From assembly GCA_037178625.1 (NCBI GenBank), contig CM074137.1:124001-188000 (forward strand): a DNA stretch of 64,000 bases, written 5' to 3'. The DNA is from Skeletonema tropicum (lineage: Eukaryota; Bacillariophyta; Thalassiosirophyceae; Thalassiosirales; Thalassiosiraceae). A program made the translations under genes and the position numbers. Shown here piece after piece: positions 51,781 through 63,894 of the stretch. Position 1 is the stretch's first letter; each line of letters begins with the position of its first letter. The notes below the pieces were generated by a model that was not told the DNA's origin, searched no databases, and was given only the letters and a program-made list of their open reading frames with translations.

Positions 51781-54632
51781 TGGGAGTTTGAAAATGCGCG
51801 ACAGTTAAAAAGTTTTGTAGGATGCCCATCTTGTCATGGGTGCCAGGTACCTCTAGAGATAATACTCGTAAAAATGGAATATTTCCCACACGGACAGGAT
51901 GGGTGTCGCAATTTTGAGAGGACGGAGTGAACCAAAAGCAACATTGCTGTTGTAATCACTGTGCTGCTTTCCGGGACGCACCGACTGGATAGAAGGCTTC
52001 ACAGCAGCAGCTATGTGCAATACTGGTGAAAAAGCAAGAGGAAGTAAATCTGTAGAAAGAGTTGGAAGTTGGAACAGACTGATGAACAACACTGGAAAGA
52101 GCTGTTACAAATTGCAAGCACTCGTAAGTATATAGAGGAGAAGAATAGAGTGAGTGATCAGAAAGAGAAAGAGCGCGGGATCAAGCGTGTTGGATATGGG
52201 TCACAGTGAAGGAGAAACAATGTAGGTATATAGGTGCAGTACAAGTACAAGTGGAACAGAGAGATTGGAGAGTCAAATAGTCTGATGAGACTGAGATGAC
52301 AAGAAGAAGAAAGAAAGTATTCCGAAGCTTCAGCTGCTGCGTACAATGATAAGTAGGGGCGGGCGGGGCGGGGGCGGGAATTTAAACGCTTTTTTGATGA
52401 CACATCGGAGCCGCCACGGCCCGCCCCTTGACACTGACACCCATCTGCGTCTCTCTCTCTGGAGATAGAAAATACTAATAAATCGAATAATTCGCAATCA
52501 ATCGACAATCGACTCCAATAACATCGCCGTAATCATTCCATTTGATCCACGTTACGTCATCGATTGCGTATGGATATTTTCGAGAAGCAACCTGGATTTT
52601 TGGCACAAAATTTGCTAAGTAGGTATTTTTCGAAAGGCTATAAACACACTAGCCATAGTAAACACATAAGGGGCACTTCGACTTCGTGCCCAACCAACTA
52701 TTACTAGTAGCGATAATGCAATATTTACCTAATTTCCTAAGTGATATACTAGTAGTAGTAGGTATTTGATACTATCACTTTCTTGCTTGAGTGGTGCTTG
52801 GTGTCTCAGTAAGGTGGTTACTAGGCCAGCCAATTCGAGCTGCAATTTTGGGCCAATTCGAGCTACCCCGATGACTCTACATCGTGGCCCCTGGCAGGGC
52901 CAGAAACCGAAGATATGAGGCGAAACCTTGAGTCTCAATTCAGCTAATAGAGATATGAAAAGAATTGAGATTGAGACATCTATCTCGTAGATAGGTGTTT
53001 CTGGGGATCTGCCAAGGGCCAAGGGAATGATCACTATTCAGGATTTGATGGAAACCTCAGAACGTACCATTACCATTACCATTTCGAAGGATCTGTCAAC
53101 ACGATTGTTGTGACAAGCCGCTGGCAATGCGCTGGCCCTCTGTATTCTTGAGTCTTGAGACGCAGTTCCCTCGCCTTCTTTGCTCTCCTTTTGACCTTTG
53201 TGAGGGTTTGAATGTTACCACATCAGCGACTGTATGGTGCCACACTACGAGACCCGTGTTGACTTATACTATGCAAGTGACGCTTAAATCCTGTCTGGAA
53301 TCAGATTGGGTCTCGTCAACAGTGTTCAATTTCACAAGTTCAAACAATTTTCTCAGCTTCAGCTTGGTATTATTTGCCCCAAGGAACAAATTATACGCCC
53401 CAAGGAACAATCCAAGCTGTGCGTGTGACTAGTATGTTTGGGGATAACCCTGTCACTGCAGCTGCAGCTGCAGCTAGTTGCAGTTCTGGTAATTATGATG
53501 ACAGGGATGACATGATGACATGGATGACTTGGTAATCACAGTCAGATCAGCTGCGTGAAAGAAAAATAGCCTACCTGTACCAATTCAATAACTAACCACA
53601 AACGAATCTAAGTCAGTCAAAGTCATATAATATAATAGTACTTGGTTACTTGACACAAGCGACTATAGAACTTTGGTATTGGTATGTCATATAAGTGAGC
53701 CTTCTCTTCAAAGAATTGGAATTTGTGTTAGCCTCTGAGCCTGCTGATCGTCTTTTCAAACACAACAGGATAAGGATAAGGCCGCTTCTTTATTAGTATT
53801 TTAGCTACCAATACCAAAGCTTGTAACCAGTTCAAATTTATATTAATTTATATATTTTAGATAACCAATCTCAATAAAGATAAAGACCCAAACTCACACT
53901 CACAACGTGACCCCACGGATAAACTCACCCATACACTGCCCCCGTGGTCACCAGTCACAGTCACCAGCACCAGCACCAGCACCAGCATACGCATACTCAT
54001 AATGACATTGCTCCATTTCCGTGTGTCTAATTGGTTGCGAGTCGGACACTCCCAACGTAACCATATTGGGACTCTTCTCTGCAAGACTCGCAGGTAAAAG
54101 TAATAACTCTTTCTCTGCAAAAGACTCGCAAGTAAAATGCCAGCAATGACAATGATAATGAACACACTTCTCGATCTCGATACAAATAAGCGTAAGAGTA
54201 AGAGTAAGACTGTCGACCATGTCCTTCTACTTTTACGCTCATCGTTACAACATATGTGTGTGCGAGCTTGATAAGTGTTATAACTTTTTGTCGACACCCC
54301 CCTCTTCATCTTCATAAGTGTCTACAATCTACAGACGAAACTCTTCTTAATAGTATCAGTATTCCTCCCGGTCCCGGCCAGGCCAAGCACACCGCAGCCA
54401 AGAAATGCTTCTCTACAATAACGCTTTTCTTTTTCTGGCACCTACTTTCTCGCATTTGGTTCCCGCCTCAATCAATCTCAATCACCATGCGTGCATGAGA
54501 TGTGAGATGACATTCCGCACGCGGTTTAGCAACACAAGTTCGACCACCAACCACCACGACTACAATAAGTACAGAAAGTGATAGAATACTTATCAAATAA
54601 TAATAACAGAAGCATCAAATATCATAATAACC
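51781..54632. other. long intergenic region, no gene assigned
   Basis: 2.85 kb with only short frames. It contains a G-rich tract (GGGGCGGGCGGGGCGGGGGCGGG, near 52355), a CTGCAG palindrome series (53458-53480), a CCAGCA tandem run (53960-53985) and a two-copy repeat of CTCTGCAAGACTCGCA (about 54078 and 54112). The last 130 bases are the kinase promoter and leader. Confidence 0.45.
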
Positions 54633-56489
54633 ATGGTCCCCCACAACCACAACAACACCGGCGGCATAACAATAGCAGCCGGCGACCCCACCTCCGAATT
54701 CTCCATCGAGAAAATGCTCGGCGAAGGATCCTTCGGCCAGGTCTTTCGCGCCAAACACCTCCGCACCAACGCCATAGTCGCTGTGAAGGTCGTCCCCAAC
54801 CAAGAGGGGGATGCTGCCGAGGCTGACAAAATCATGGGTGAGATTGACATCCTATCGAAGTGTAACAGTCCGTATATCGTGGGGTACTTCGAATGCTTCG
54901 TCGCACCCCCCAAGAAGAAAATGGAGGCGGGTGAAATGTGGATCGTCATGGAATTTTGCGACGGCGGGTCCATCTCTGACCTAATCGAAGCGGCCGGGGG
55001 ACGGGGGAGCTTTGCCATGCCCGAGGAAGCGATCCGGGCGGCGTGTGCGGGGATAGTGCTGGGGTTGGAGTATTTGCACAAGAAGGAAATTTGTCATCGA
55101 GATATCAAGTGTGGGAATGTGTTGTTGACGAATGATGGGCATGTCAAGTTGGCGGATTTTGGTGTGAGTGCCGAGTTGACCAATACGATTAATAAGCGCA
55201 AGACGGTGGTGGGGAGTCCGTTTTGGATTGCACCGGAGGTTATTAAGGAGGCACATTATGATGGACGGGCGGACGTGTGGTCGTTGGGGATTACCGCTAT
55301 TGAAATGGCCGAGGGGGCACCGCCTCATTCCAATTTGAACCCCCTACGAGCCATCTTTTTAATTCCGTCCAAGCCGGCACCGACATTGGCCGATCCGGAT
55401 AATTGGAGTCCGGAAATGTTGGATTTTATTCGCTGTTGTTGCAAAAAAGACCCCTCGGAGCGGAGTGATTCGGCCCTGTTGACGTCACATCCATTTGTCA
55501 AGCAGGAGGTCAATGCTTTGCAGAGGATGCATGCTAATTTTGATTATAGCGGGAATGGAGGGGTGAGAGGATATGAACAGGAGGCGGCACAGAATACGAA
55601 CCGACCATTGGGATTACCGGCGTTGCGTAGTTTTATGGATAGGATGAGAAATCCTTTGGATGCAGTGAAGAAGGAACGTGATGCTGGCCACCCTGTTGCT
55701 GTACAAGGTGGTGGGTTTGATGAGAATCATGATGAACCGGCAATGGCATCTCCTTTATCCATGAAAGAAAGTGAGGGAGGATCCTCCTTTGATGAACCAG
55801 ATGAAAACAACAATTTCAACAAGAAAGGGGAAGCCACTTCCAATGCTACAATAGAACGAAGGAATCTCAATCCACCCGATTGGAATGCAACGGCAGTCCC
55901 CAAAAACAATTCTGCCGGTGGTGATAATAGCATTAGTATATTCAATCGCGCAATCAATGAAATCGATCCTGAATTAAAGACCGATCCAGTGTTTCAAGAA
56001 GAAATGTACAAACTCAATCAATTGTACGAGGCAAAGTTGGCATCATTACAAGCAGCACATGAAGAATCACGACGAAAAATTATGATTTCTGCCATGGTGC
56101 GCAATCGCAAGGCAGTGGATGTTCACGTGTTGATGGAGCAGGCTGCTGCGAGGAGAGATATTGAATTGAAATCCAATGCTGTTTACAATGATGCAGCGAA
56201 CAATGAATGTTTCAAGGTGATGCTGGAGAGTATGGGTGCTGCTGCTGCTGCGGCTGCTGCAGAGAATGGAGCGAATGCGGATAGAAATGCCAATTATGCA
56301 GTGCAGAGATTGACTCCATCGCCATCGCCGCCACTGTATGCTGAGAGTGATAATGAGGTTGTAGCGCAATCATTGAACGACCTGATTAGACCGTCGTCGG
56401 ACGAAAGTGATGATGATATCAATTTGGACCAAGTTTCAATCGGTGTGTCACCGACAGCAAGTAATGAGAGGCAGGAGATGGTATTTTGA
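54633..56489 (+). CDS. STE20-family (MST/GCK-like) Ser/Thr protein kinase, 618 aa
   Basis: Single exon; the ATG at 54633 sits in CCATGG. The kinase domain spans about residues 23-285: GEGSFGQV loop (30-37), catalytic Lys52 in VAVKVV, HRDIKCGN with Asp157, DFG with Asp175, and activation segment GSPFWIAPEVI with WSLGITAIEMAEG, all diagnostic of STE20 kinases, closest in style to MST1/2 (Hippo). The C-terminal half is low-complexity except for a helical segment (DPVFQEEMYKLNQLYEAKLA) that resembles the position and character of a SARAH-type coiled coil. All catalytic residues are present. The last 68 codons lie in the first unit of the tandem array that follows. Confidence 0.92.
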   Translation: MVPHNHNNTGGITIAAGDPTSEFSIEKMLGEGSFGQVFRAKHLRTNAIVAVKVVPNQEGDAAEADKIMGEIDILSKCNSPYIVGYFECFVAPPKKKMEAGEMWIVMEFCDGGSISDLIEAAGGRGSFAMPEEAIRAACAGIVLGLEYLHKKEICHRDIKCGNVLLTNDGHVKLADFGVSAELTNTINKRKTVVGSPFWIAPEVIKEAHYDGRADVWSLGITAIEMAEGAPPHSNLNPLRAIFLIPSKPAPTLADPDNWSPEMLDFIRCCCKKDPSERSDSALLTSHPFVKQEVNALQRMHANFDYSGNGGVRGYEQEAAQNTNRPLGLPALRSFMDRMRNPLDAVKKERDAGHPVAVQGGGFDENHDEPAMASPLSMKESEGGSSFDEPDENNNFNKKGEATSNATIERRNLNPPDWNATAVPKNNSAGGDNSISIFNRAINEIDPELKTDPVFQEEMYKLNQLYEAKLASLQAAHEESRRKIMISAMVRNRKAVDVHVLMEQAAARRDIELKSNAVYNDAANNECFKVMLESMGAAAAAAAAENGANADRNANYAVQRLTPSPSPPLYAESDNEVVAQSLNDLIRPSSDESDDDINLDQVSIGVSPTASNERQEMVF

Positions 56490-56756
56490 GAGCAGAGGAG
56501 ATGAGAATGAAAGCATCTTTTGTTCGTTGTGTTGTTGTTATTATTATAAGTTAAATCGCATCAAAAGTAGAAAAATGATTGCCTTGCCCAATCCAATCCA
56601 ATCAATAATAATATACACCATACACCAACATCAACATATCAGCCAGGCCAGGCCAGGCCAGTCTTCTCAGTGTCCATCACATCATGATAAGTAGTGAAGT
56701 GCAGTGCCTCATGTCATTTCATTTCATTTCAGTTCAGTTCTCACCAGTCACTACCA

Positions 56757-57386
56757 CTACTTCTTCGACAACTTCTTTCCAATGCTACCAATCAAGCCCA
56801 ACAGTCTAAAACGAAATGAAGGTTTGTAAGGCTGACACTCTCGAATGGGCAATGGCTTGCCCACTCCATAGAAATATCCAAAAGCCCCTCCCAATCCGCC
56901 AGTATTGCCCTGACGACGATCAACAGTATAAAATCCAAATTCTTTCACAAGTCCCTCCTCCGTAAAGTCCATATGAAAACTCTGTGGCGGCAATGTCAAC
57001 TTCAACTTCAATTCCCTAGCAGTGTTTGTGTTTGCATCAGAATCATCATCAGAATCATCATGAGCAGCAGCAGAAGCTGGCGGCTCTACTCCCATGAACG
57101 GAGCAATCTGCGTCGAAACCTGCCGTCCATACCACCAAACACGATTCGGCTGCAATGGATCCACCGTAAACGTAAACCCAAACGTATTCTGCTCAATATC
57201 GAATGATTCCTCTAATTTGAACCCTCCTCTCCCAGTGCATCCAAATATTCCGTTCTTCAAGGCCAATGGGACCAACGACGGCGGCGACGAATTCAAAATC
57301 TTGAGAAAGGCATGCTCCGGAGTCTTTGGTGCCGATTCCGATTTCGGGGCCGAGGATTTGTTTGGCGTGTTGTACGATATGAGGTG
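56757..57386 (-). CDS. conserved hypothetical protein, last exon (array unit 1)
   Basis: Open frame of 209 codons with no in-frame ATG near its 5' end and bounded upstream by a TGA at 57387-57389, so it is probably a 3' exon. Content is clearly protein-like: GRGGFKLEESFDIEQNTFGF, TVDPLQPNRVWWYGRQVSTQ, an acidic insert (DDSDDDSDAN), then FHMDFTEEGLVKEFGFYTVD and GGLGGAFGYFYGVGKPLP. The pattern of a small alpha/beta barrel of SnoaL/NTF2 type is possible but unproven. Its stop is about 270 bases from the kinase stop, convergent. I could not find the first exon in the unit. Confidence 0.6.
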   Translation of the reverse strand, partial: HLISYNTPNKSSAPKSESAPKTPEHAFLKILNSSPPSLVPLALKNGIFGCTGRGGFKLEESFDIEQNTFGFTFTVDPLQPNRVWWYGRQVSTQIAPFMGVEPPASAAAHDDSDDDSDANTNTARELKLKLTLPPQSFHMDFTEEGLVKEFGFYTVDRRQGNTGGLGGAFGYFYGVGKPLPIRECQPYKPSFRFRLLGLIGSIGKKLSKK

Positions 57387-57389
57387 TCA

Positions 57390-58108
57390 GATTGAGACGA
57401 TTCGACCATCAATCGAAAGCTCTCGTCGAGCTGGATCGATTCGACATACTACCAACCTCATTGGATAAAATGTTGTCAATCAACTCAACTCAACTCGAGA
57501 GGATAGGAGTCTAGAATGTCTTCCTAATTTGGAGGAGGATATCGAAAATTGACGATATTGCCACCATTGCCACTGCAATCAACATAATTCCACCACCACT
57601 GCCATCAAAATTGACAATAAACACTGTTCGGCCTCCCTGCGGTCGCCCTCACATATCCAACGAATGAATGATAGTTGGCACGCTACGGTCGATAATCACT
57701 GCTCGGCCGCACGATGACGATACAGTTGTAGATATCAGCCTCATCAGGGGCCTCATATCCAAAACGCTGCGCTGAAGAACGAGGGCGTAGATCTGGTAAG
57801 ATCCATGATGGGTTGACTGCTGTAAGCTGTAAGATCCCAAAAAGCGACCACTTAGATCAGGTGCTATCATGACAGTTGGCACGGGCCATCACAATGATGA
57901 TGCAGCTCCCCTTCCTCCGGTCGGCTCGCTTTGACGATTGTTGGAGAGGTGGTGGAGTTGAATGTTGAATGCAACAATGAACAATGGCATCTATCAGAAT
58001 TTGAAGTGGTGAGTGGTGTCTGCTTTGGATCTTTGGAGTTGTGAGTTGTGACATTGACAGCTTCTCACTTTTTGACCCACACCGAACACCGAATAGAACC
58101 TCAACACA
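57390..58108. other. unit 1 spacer, no gene assigned
   Basis: Many short frames on both strands occur identically in each unit, but none shows recognisable similarity. Confidence 0.4.
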
Positions 58109-58207
58109 ATGGAACAATCAGTAGTAGCACCTACTGCCGTGCCAACCAAATGGACGGTGCTGATCAATGCGATCAATGAAAAGAGAAGTACTGCTCAGCG
58201 TTCTTAG
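58109..58207 (+). CDS. possible small ORF of 32 codons (array unit 1)
   Basis: CACAATGG-context ATG followed by MEQSVVAPTAVPTKWTVLIN and a basic end. It is repeated in each unit at 60646 and 63177. It could be a first exon or chance; coding is not proven. Confidence 0.25.
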   Translation: MEQSVVAPTAVPTKWTVLINAINEKRSTAQRS

Positions 58208-58826
58208 GCGAGCTGTGTAGTGCAACGTACCAACCTTCATGGACGGTGCTACATCTAGACCGATGCTTCTGTCTTCAGCTTCAGCGCAGCGTTGGATAAG
58301 CCCAGACAGACCTCAAATCCGTCGGCCGGGCCCATTTTAGATCGAGCTGTGACAATTAGTGGGCGGTACGGTCGGCCGAATTGTGGTTATTGGATATTGG
58401 TATTGGACTAATCGATATCGATAGCGCTTGAGACTGAGACGACGATTCGAATGGTCGTCTCATTGTTATGCGAAGCGAGCGCAGCGAGCTGAGCGCTGCC
58501 ATTGCCATTGAGAATATTTGGATTCTAGACCCCTCTTGAGTTGAGTCGATTGTCAAAAGATTGATATTATGCCTCGATACTACGCCCAGTCGATAGAGCA
58601 CGACAAGAGCTTTCCAAAACGCCACTCATCGCCTTGATACGACCGCTACAGCATACAAATTGATGGATTTGGATTACTGAATTATTGACATACAAATTGT
58701 GTTGTTGGCGCTGCTACTCCGTGCTTTGTGCTGCTAGCTGAATGATAATGATACGAACAATGGAGACGGAGAGCAGATCCTCCTCTGCTATTACATATTG
58801 GACTAATCTTCATTCCATACAAATAC

Positions 58827-59031
58827 AAATGCCAATTATGCAGTGCAGAGATTGACTCCATCGCCATCGCCGCCACTGTATGCTGAGAGTGATAATGAGG
58901 TTGTAGCGCAATCATTGAACGACCTGATTAGACCGTCGTCGGACGAAAGTGATGATGATATCAATTTGGACCAAGTTTCAATCGGTGTGTCACCGACAGC
59001 AAGTAATGAGAGGCAGGAGATGGTATTTTGA
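58827..59031 (+). pseudogene. orphan kinase C-terminal tail (array unit 2)
   Basis: Repeats the last 68 codons of the kinase (VQRLTPSPSPPLYAESDNEV ... NERQEMVF) with no kinase domain and no in-frame ATG before an upstream TAA. It is a by-product of the duplication. Confidence 0.9.
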
Positions 59032-59293
59032 GAGCAGAGGAGATGAGAATGAAAGCATCTTTTGTTCGTTGTGTTGTTGTTATTATTATAAGTTAAATCG
59101 CATCAAAAGTAGAAAAATGATTGCCTTGCCCAATCCAATCCAATCAATAATAATATACACCATACACCAACATCAACATATCAGCCAGGCCAGGCCAGGC
59201 CAGTCTTCTCAGTGTCCATCACATCATGATAAGTAGTGAAGTGCAGTGCCTCATGTCATTTCATTTCATTTCAGTTCTCACCAGTCACTACCA

Positions 59294-59923
59294 CTACTTC
59301 TTCGACAACTTCTTTCCAATGCTACCAATCAAGCCCAACAGTCTAAAACGAAATGAAGGTTTGTAAGGCTGACACTCTCGAATGGGCAATGGCTTGCCCA
59401 CTCCATAGAAATATCCAAAAGCCCCTCCCAATCCGCCAGTATTGCCCTGACGACGATCAACAGTATAAAATCCAAATTCTTTCACAAGTCCCTCCTCCGT
59501 AAAGTCCATATGAAAACTCTGTGGCGGCAATGTCAACTTCAACTTCAATTCCCTAGCAGTGTTTGTGTTTGCATCAGAATCATCATCAGAATCATCATGA
59601 GCAGCAGCAGAAGCTGGCGGCTCTACTCCCATGAACGGAGCAATCTGCGTCGAAACCTGCCGTCCATACCACCAAACACGATTCGGCTGCAATGGATCCA
59701 CCGTAAACGTAAACCCAAACGTATTCTGCTCAATATCGAATGATTCCTCTAATTTGAACCCTCCTCTCCCAGTGCATCCAAATATTCCGTTCTTCAAGGC
59801 CAATGGGACCAACGACGGCGGCGACGAATTCAAAATCTTGAGAAAGGCATGCTCCGGAGTCTTTGGTGCCGATTCCGATTTCGGGGCCGAGGATTTGTTT
59901 GGCGTGTTGTACGATATGAGGTG
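59294..59923 (-). CDS. conserved hypothetical protein, last exon (array unit 2)
   Basis: Identical in translation to the copy at 56757-57386, with the same missing start and the same upstream TGA. Confidence 0.58.
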   Translation of the reverse strand, partial: HLISYNTPNKSSAPKSESAPKTPEHAFLKILNSSPPSLVPLALKNGIFGCTGRGGFKLEESFDIEQNTFGFTFTVDPLQPNRVWWYGRQVSTQIAPFMGVEPPASAAAHDDSDDDSDANTNTARELKLKLTLPPQSFHMDFTEEGLVKEFGFYTVDRRQGNTGGLGGAFGYFYGVGKPLPIRECQPYKPSFRFRLLGLIGSIGKKLSKK

Positions 59924-61357
59924 TCAGATTGAGACGATTCGACCATCAATCGAAAGCTCTCGTCGAGCTGGATCGATTCGACATACTACCAACCTCATTG
60001 GATAAAATGTTGTCAATCAACTCAACTCAACTCGAGAGGATAGGAGTCTAGAATGTCTTCCTAATTTGGAGGAGGATATCGAAAATTGACGATATTGCCA
60101 CCATTGCCACTGCAATCAACATAATTCCACCACCACTGCCATCAAAATTGACAATAAACACTGTTCGGCCTCCCTGCGGTCGCCCTCACATATCCAACGA
60201 ATGAATGATAGTTGGCACGCTACGGTCGATAATCACTGCTCGGCCGCACGATGACGATACAGTTGTAGATATCAGCCTCATCAGGGGCCTCATATCCAAA
60301 ACGCTGCGCTGAAGAACGAGGGCGTAGATCTGGTAAGATCCATGATGGGTTGACTGCTGTAAGCTGTAAGATCCCAAAAAGCGACCACTTAGATCAGGTG
60401 CTATCATGACAGTTGGCACGGGCCATCACAATGATGATGCAGCTCCCCTTCCTCCGGTCGGCTCGCTTTGACGATTGTTGGAGAGGTGGTGGAGTTGAAT
60501 GTTGAATGCAACAATGAACAATGGCATCTATCAGAATTTGAAGTGGTGAGTGGTGTCTGCTTTGGATCTTTGGAGTTGTGAGTTGTGACATTGACAGCTT
60601 CTCACTTTTTGACCCACACCGAACACCGAATAGAACCTCAACACAATGGAACAATCAGTAGTAGCACCTACTGCCGTGCCAACCAAATGGACGGTGCTGA
60701 TCAATGCGATCAATGAAAAGAGAAGTACTGCTCAGCGTTCTTAGGCGAGCTGTGTAGTGCAACGTACCAACCTTCATGGACGGTGCTACATCTAGACCGA
60801 TGCTTCTGTCTTCAGCTTCAGCGCAGCGTTGGATAAGCCCAGACAGACCTCAAATCCGTCGGCCGGGCCCATTTTAGATCGAGCTGTGACAATTAGTGGG
60901 CGGTACGGTCGGCCGAATTGTGGTTATTGGATATTGGTATTGGACTAATCGATATCGATAGCGCTTGAGACGACGATTCGAATGGTCGTCTCATTGTTAT
61001 GCGAAGCGAGCGCAGCGAGCTGAGCGCTGCCATTGCCATTGAGAATATTTGGATTCTAGACCCCTCTTGAGTTGAGTCGATTGTCAAAAGATTGATATTA
61101 TGCCTCGATACTACGCCCAGTCGATAGAGCACGACAAGAGCTTTCCAAAACGCCACTCATCGCCTTGATACGACCGCTACAGCATACAAATTGATGGATT
61201 TGGATTACTGAATTATTGACATACAAATTGTGTTGTTGGCGCTGCTACTCCGTGCTTTGTGCTGCTAGCTGAATGATAATGATACGAACAATGGAGACGG
61301 AGAGCAGATCCTCCTCTGCTATTACATATTGGACTAATCTTCATTCCATACAAATAC

Positions 61358-61562
61358 AAATGCCAATTATGCAGTGCAGAGATTGACTCCATCGCCATCG
61401 CCGCCACTGTATGCTGAGAGTGATAATGAGGTTGTAGCGCAATCATTGAACGACCTGATTAGACCGTCGTCGGACGAAAGTGATGATGATATCAATTTGG
61501 ACCAAGTTTCAATCGGTGTGTCACCGACAGCAAGTAATGAGAGGCAGGAGATGGTATTTTGA
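61358..61562 (+). pseudogene. orphan kinase C-terminal tail (array unit 3)
   Basis: Same as the copy at 58827; no start codon. Confidence 0.9.
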
Positions 61563-61824
61563 GAGCAGAGGAGATGAGAATGAAAGCATCTTTTGTTCGT
61601 TGTGTTGTTGTTATTATTATAAGTTAAATCGCATCAAAAGTAGAAAAATGATTGCCTTGCCCAATCCAATCCAATCAATAATAATATACACCATACACCA
61701 ACATCAACATATCAGCCAGGCCAGGCCAGGCCAGTCTTCTCAGTGTCCATCACATCATGATAAGTAGTGAAGTGCAGTGCCTCATGTCATTTCATTTCAT
61801 TTCAGTTCTCACCAGTCACTACCA

Positions 61825-62454
61825 CTACTTCTTCGACAACTTCTTTCCAATGCTACCAATCAAGCCCAACAGTCTAAAACGAAATGAAGGTTTGTAAGGC
61901 TGACACTCTCGAATGGGCAATGGCTTGCCCACTCCATAGAAATATCCAAAAGCCCCTCCCAATCCGCCAGTATTGCCCTGACGACGATCAACAGTATAAA
62001 ATCCAAATTCTTTCACAAGTCCCTCCTCCGTAAAGTCCATATGAAAACTCTGTGGCGGCAATGTCAACTTCAACTTCAATTCCCTAGCAGTGTTTGTGTT
62101 TGCATCAGAATCATCATCAGAATCATCATGAGCAGCAGCAGAAGCTGGCGGCTCTACTCCCATGAACGGAGCAATCTGCGTCGAAACCTGCCGTCCATAC
62201 CACCAAACACGATTCGGCTGCAATGGATCCACCGTAAACGTAAACCCAAACGTATTCTGCTCAATATCGAATGATTCCTCTAATTTGAACCCTCCTCTCC
62301 CAGTGCATCCAAATATTCCGTTCTTCAAGGCCAATGGGACCAACGACGGCGGCGACGAATTCAAAATCTTGAGAAAGGCATGCTCCGGAGTCTTTGGTGC
62401 CGATTCCGATTTCGGGGCCGAGGATTTGTTTGGCGTGTTGTACGATATGAGGTG
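61825..62454 (-). CDS. conserved hypothetical protein, last exon (array unit 3)
   Basis: Identical in translation to the unit 1 and unit 2 copies. Confidence 0.58.
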   Translation of the reverse strand, partial: HLISYNTPNKSSAPKSESAPKTPEHAFLKILNSSPPSLVPLALKNGIFGCTGRGGFKLEESFDIEQNTFGFTFTVDPLQPNRVWWYGRQVSTQIAPFMGVEPPASAAAHDDSDDDSDANTNTARELKLKLTLPPQSFHMDFTEEGLVKEFGFYTVDRRQGNTGGLGGAFGYFYGVGKPLPIRECQPYKPSFRFRLLGLIGSIGKKLSKK

Positions 62455-63894
62455 TCAGATTGAGACGATTCGACCATCAATCGAAAGCTCTCGTCGAGCT
62501 GGATCGATTCGACATACTACCAACCTCATTGGATAAAATGTTGTCAATCAACTCAACTCAACTCGAGAGGATAGGAGTCTAGAATGTCTTCCTAATTTGG
62601 AGGAGGATATCGAAAATTGACGATATTGCCACCATTGCCACTGCAATCAACATAATTCCACCACCACTGCCATCAAAATTGACAATAAACACTGTTCGGC
62701 CTCCCTGCGGTCGCCCTCACATATCCAACGAATGAATGATAGTTGGCACGCTACGGTCGATAATCACTGCTCGGCCGCACGATGACGATACAGTTGTAGA
62801 TATCAGCCTCATCAGGGGCCTCATATCCAAAACGCTGCGCTGAAGAACGAGGGCGTAGATCTGGTAAGATCCATGATGGGTTGACTGCTGTAAGCTGTAA
62901 GATCCCAAAAAGCGACCACTTAGATCAGGTGCTATCATGACAGTTGGCACGGGCCATCACAATGATGATGCAGCTCCCCTTCCTCCGGTCGGCTCGCTTT
63001 GACGATTGTTGGAGAGGTGGTGGAGTTGAATGTTGAATGCAACAATGAACAATGGCATCTATCAGAATTTGAAGTGGTGAGTGGTGTCTGCTTTGGATCT
63101 TTGGAGTTGTGAGTTGTGACATTGACAGCTTCTCACTTTTTGACCCACACCGAACACCGAATAGAACCTCAACACAATGGAACAATCAGTAGTAGCACCT
63201 ACTGCCGTGCCAACCAAATGGACGGTGCTGATCAATGCGATCAATGAAAAGAGAAGTACTGCTCAGCGTTCTTAGGCGAGCTGTGTAGTGCAACGTACCA
63301 ACCTTCATGGACGGTGCTACATCTAGACCGATGCTTCTGTCTTCAGCTTCAGCGCAGCGTTGGATAAGCCCAGACAGACCTCAAATCCGTCGGCCGGGCC
63401 CATTTTAGATCGAGCTGTGACAATTAGTGGGCGGTACGGTCGGCCGAATTGTGGTTATTGGATATTGGTATTGGACTAATCGATATCGATAGCGCTTGAG
63501 ACTGAGACGACGATTCGAATGGTCGTCTCATTGTTATGCGAAGCGAGCGCAGCGAGCTGAGCGCTGCCATTGCCATTGAGAATATTTGGATTCTAGACCC
63601 CTCTTGAGTTGAGTCGATTGTCAAAAGATTGATATTATGCCTCGATACTACGCCCAGTCGATAGAGCACGACAAGAGCTTTCCAAAACGCCACTCATCGC
63701 CTTGATACGACCGCTACAGCATACAAATTGATGGATTTGGATTACTGAATTATTGACATACAAATTGTGTTGTTGGCGCTGCTACTCCGTGCTTTGTGCT
63801 GCTAGCTGAATGATAATGATACGAACAATGGAGACGGAGAGCAGATCCTCCTCTGCTATTACATATTGGACTAATCTTCATTCCATACAAATAC

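Noticed and set aside
53857..54315. Minus-strand ORF of 152 codons upstream of the kinase
   Set aside because: Low-complexity translation (VLVLVLVT from CCAGCA repeats) and overlapping frames of similar length; no domain or splice support.
54593..55081. Minus-strand ORF of 162 codons over the kinase start
   Set aside because: Antisense to an intact STE20 kinase domain.
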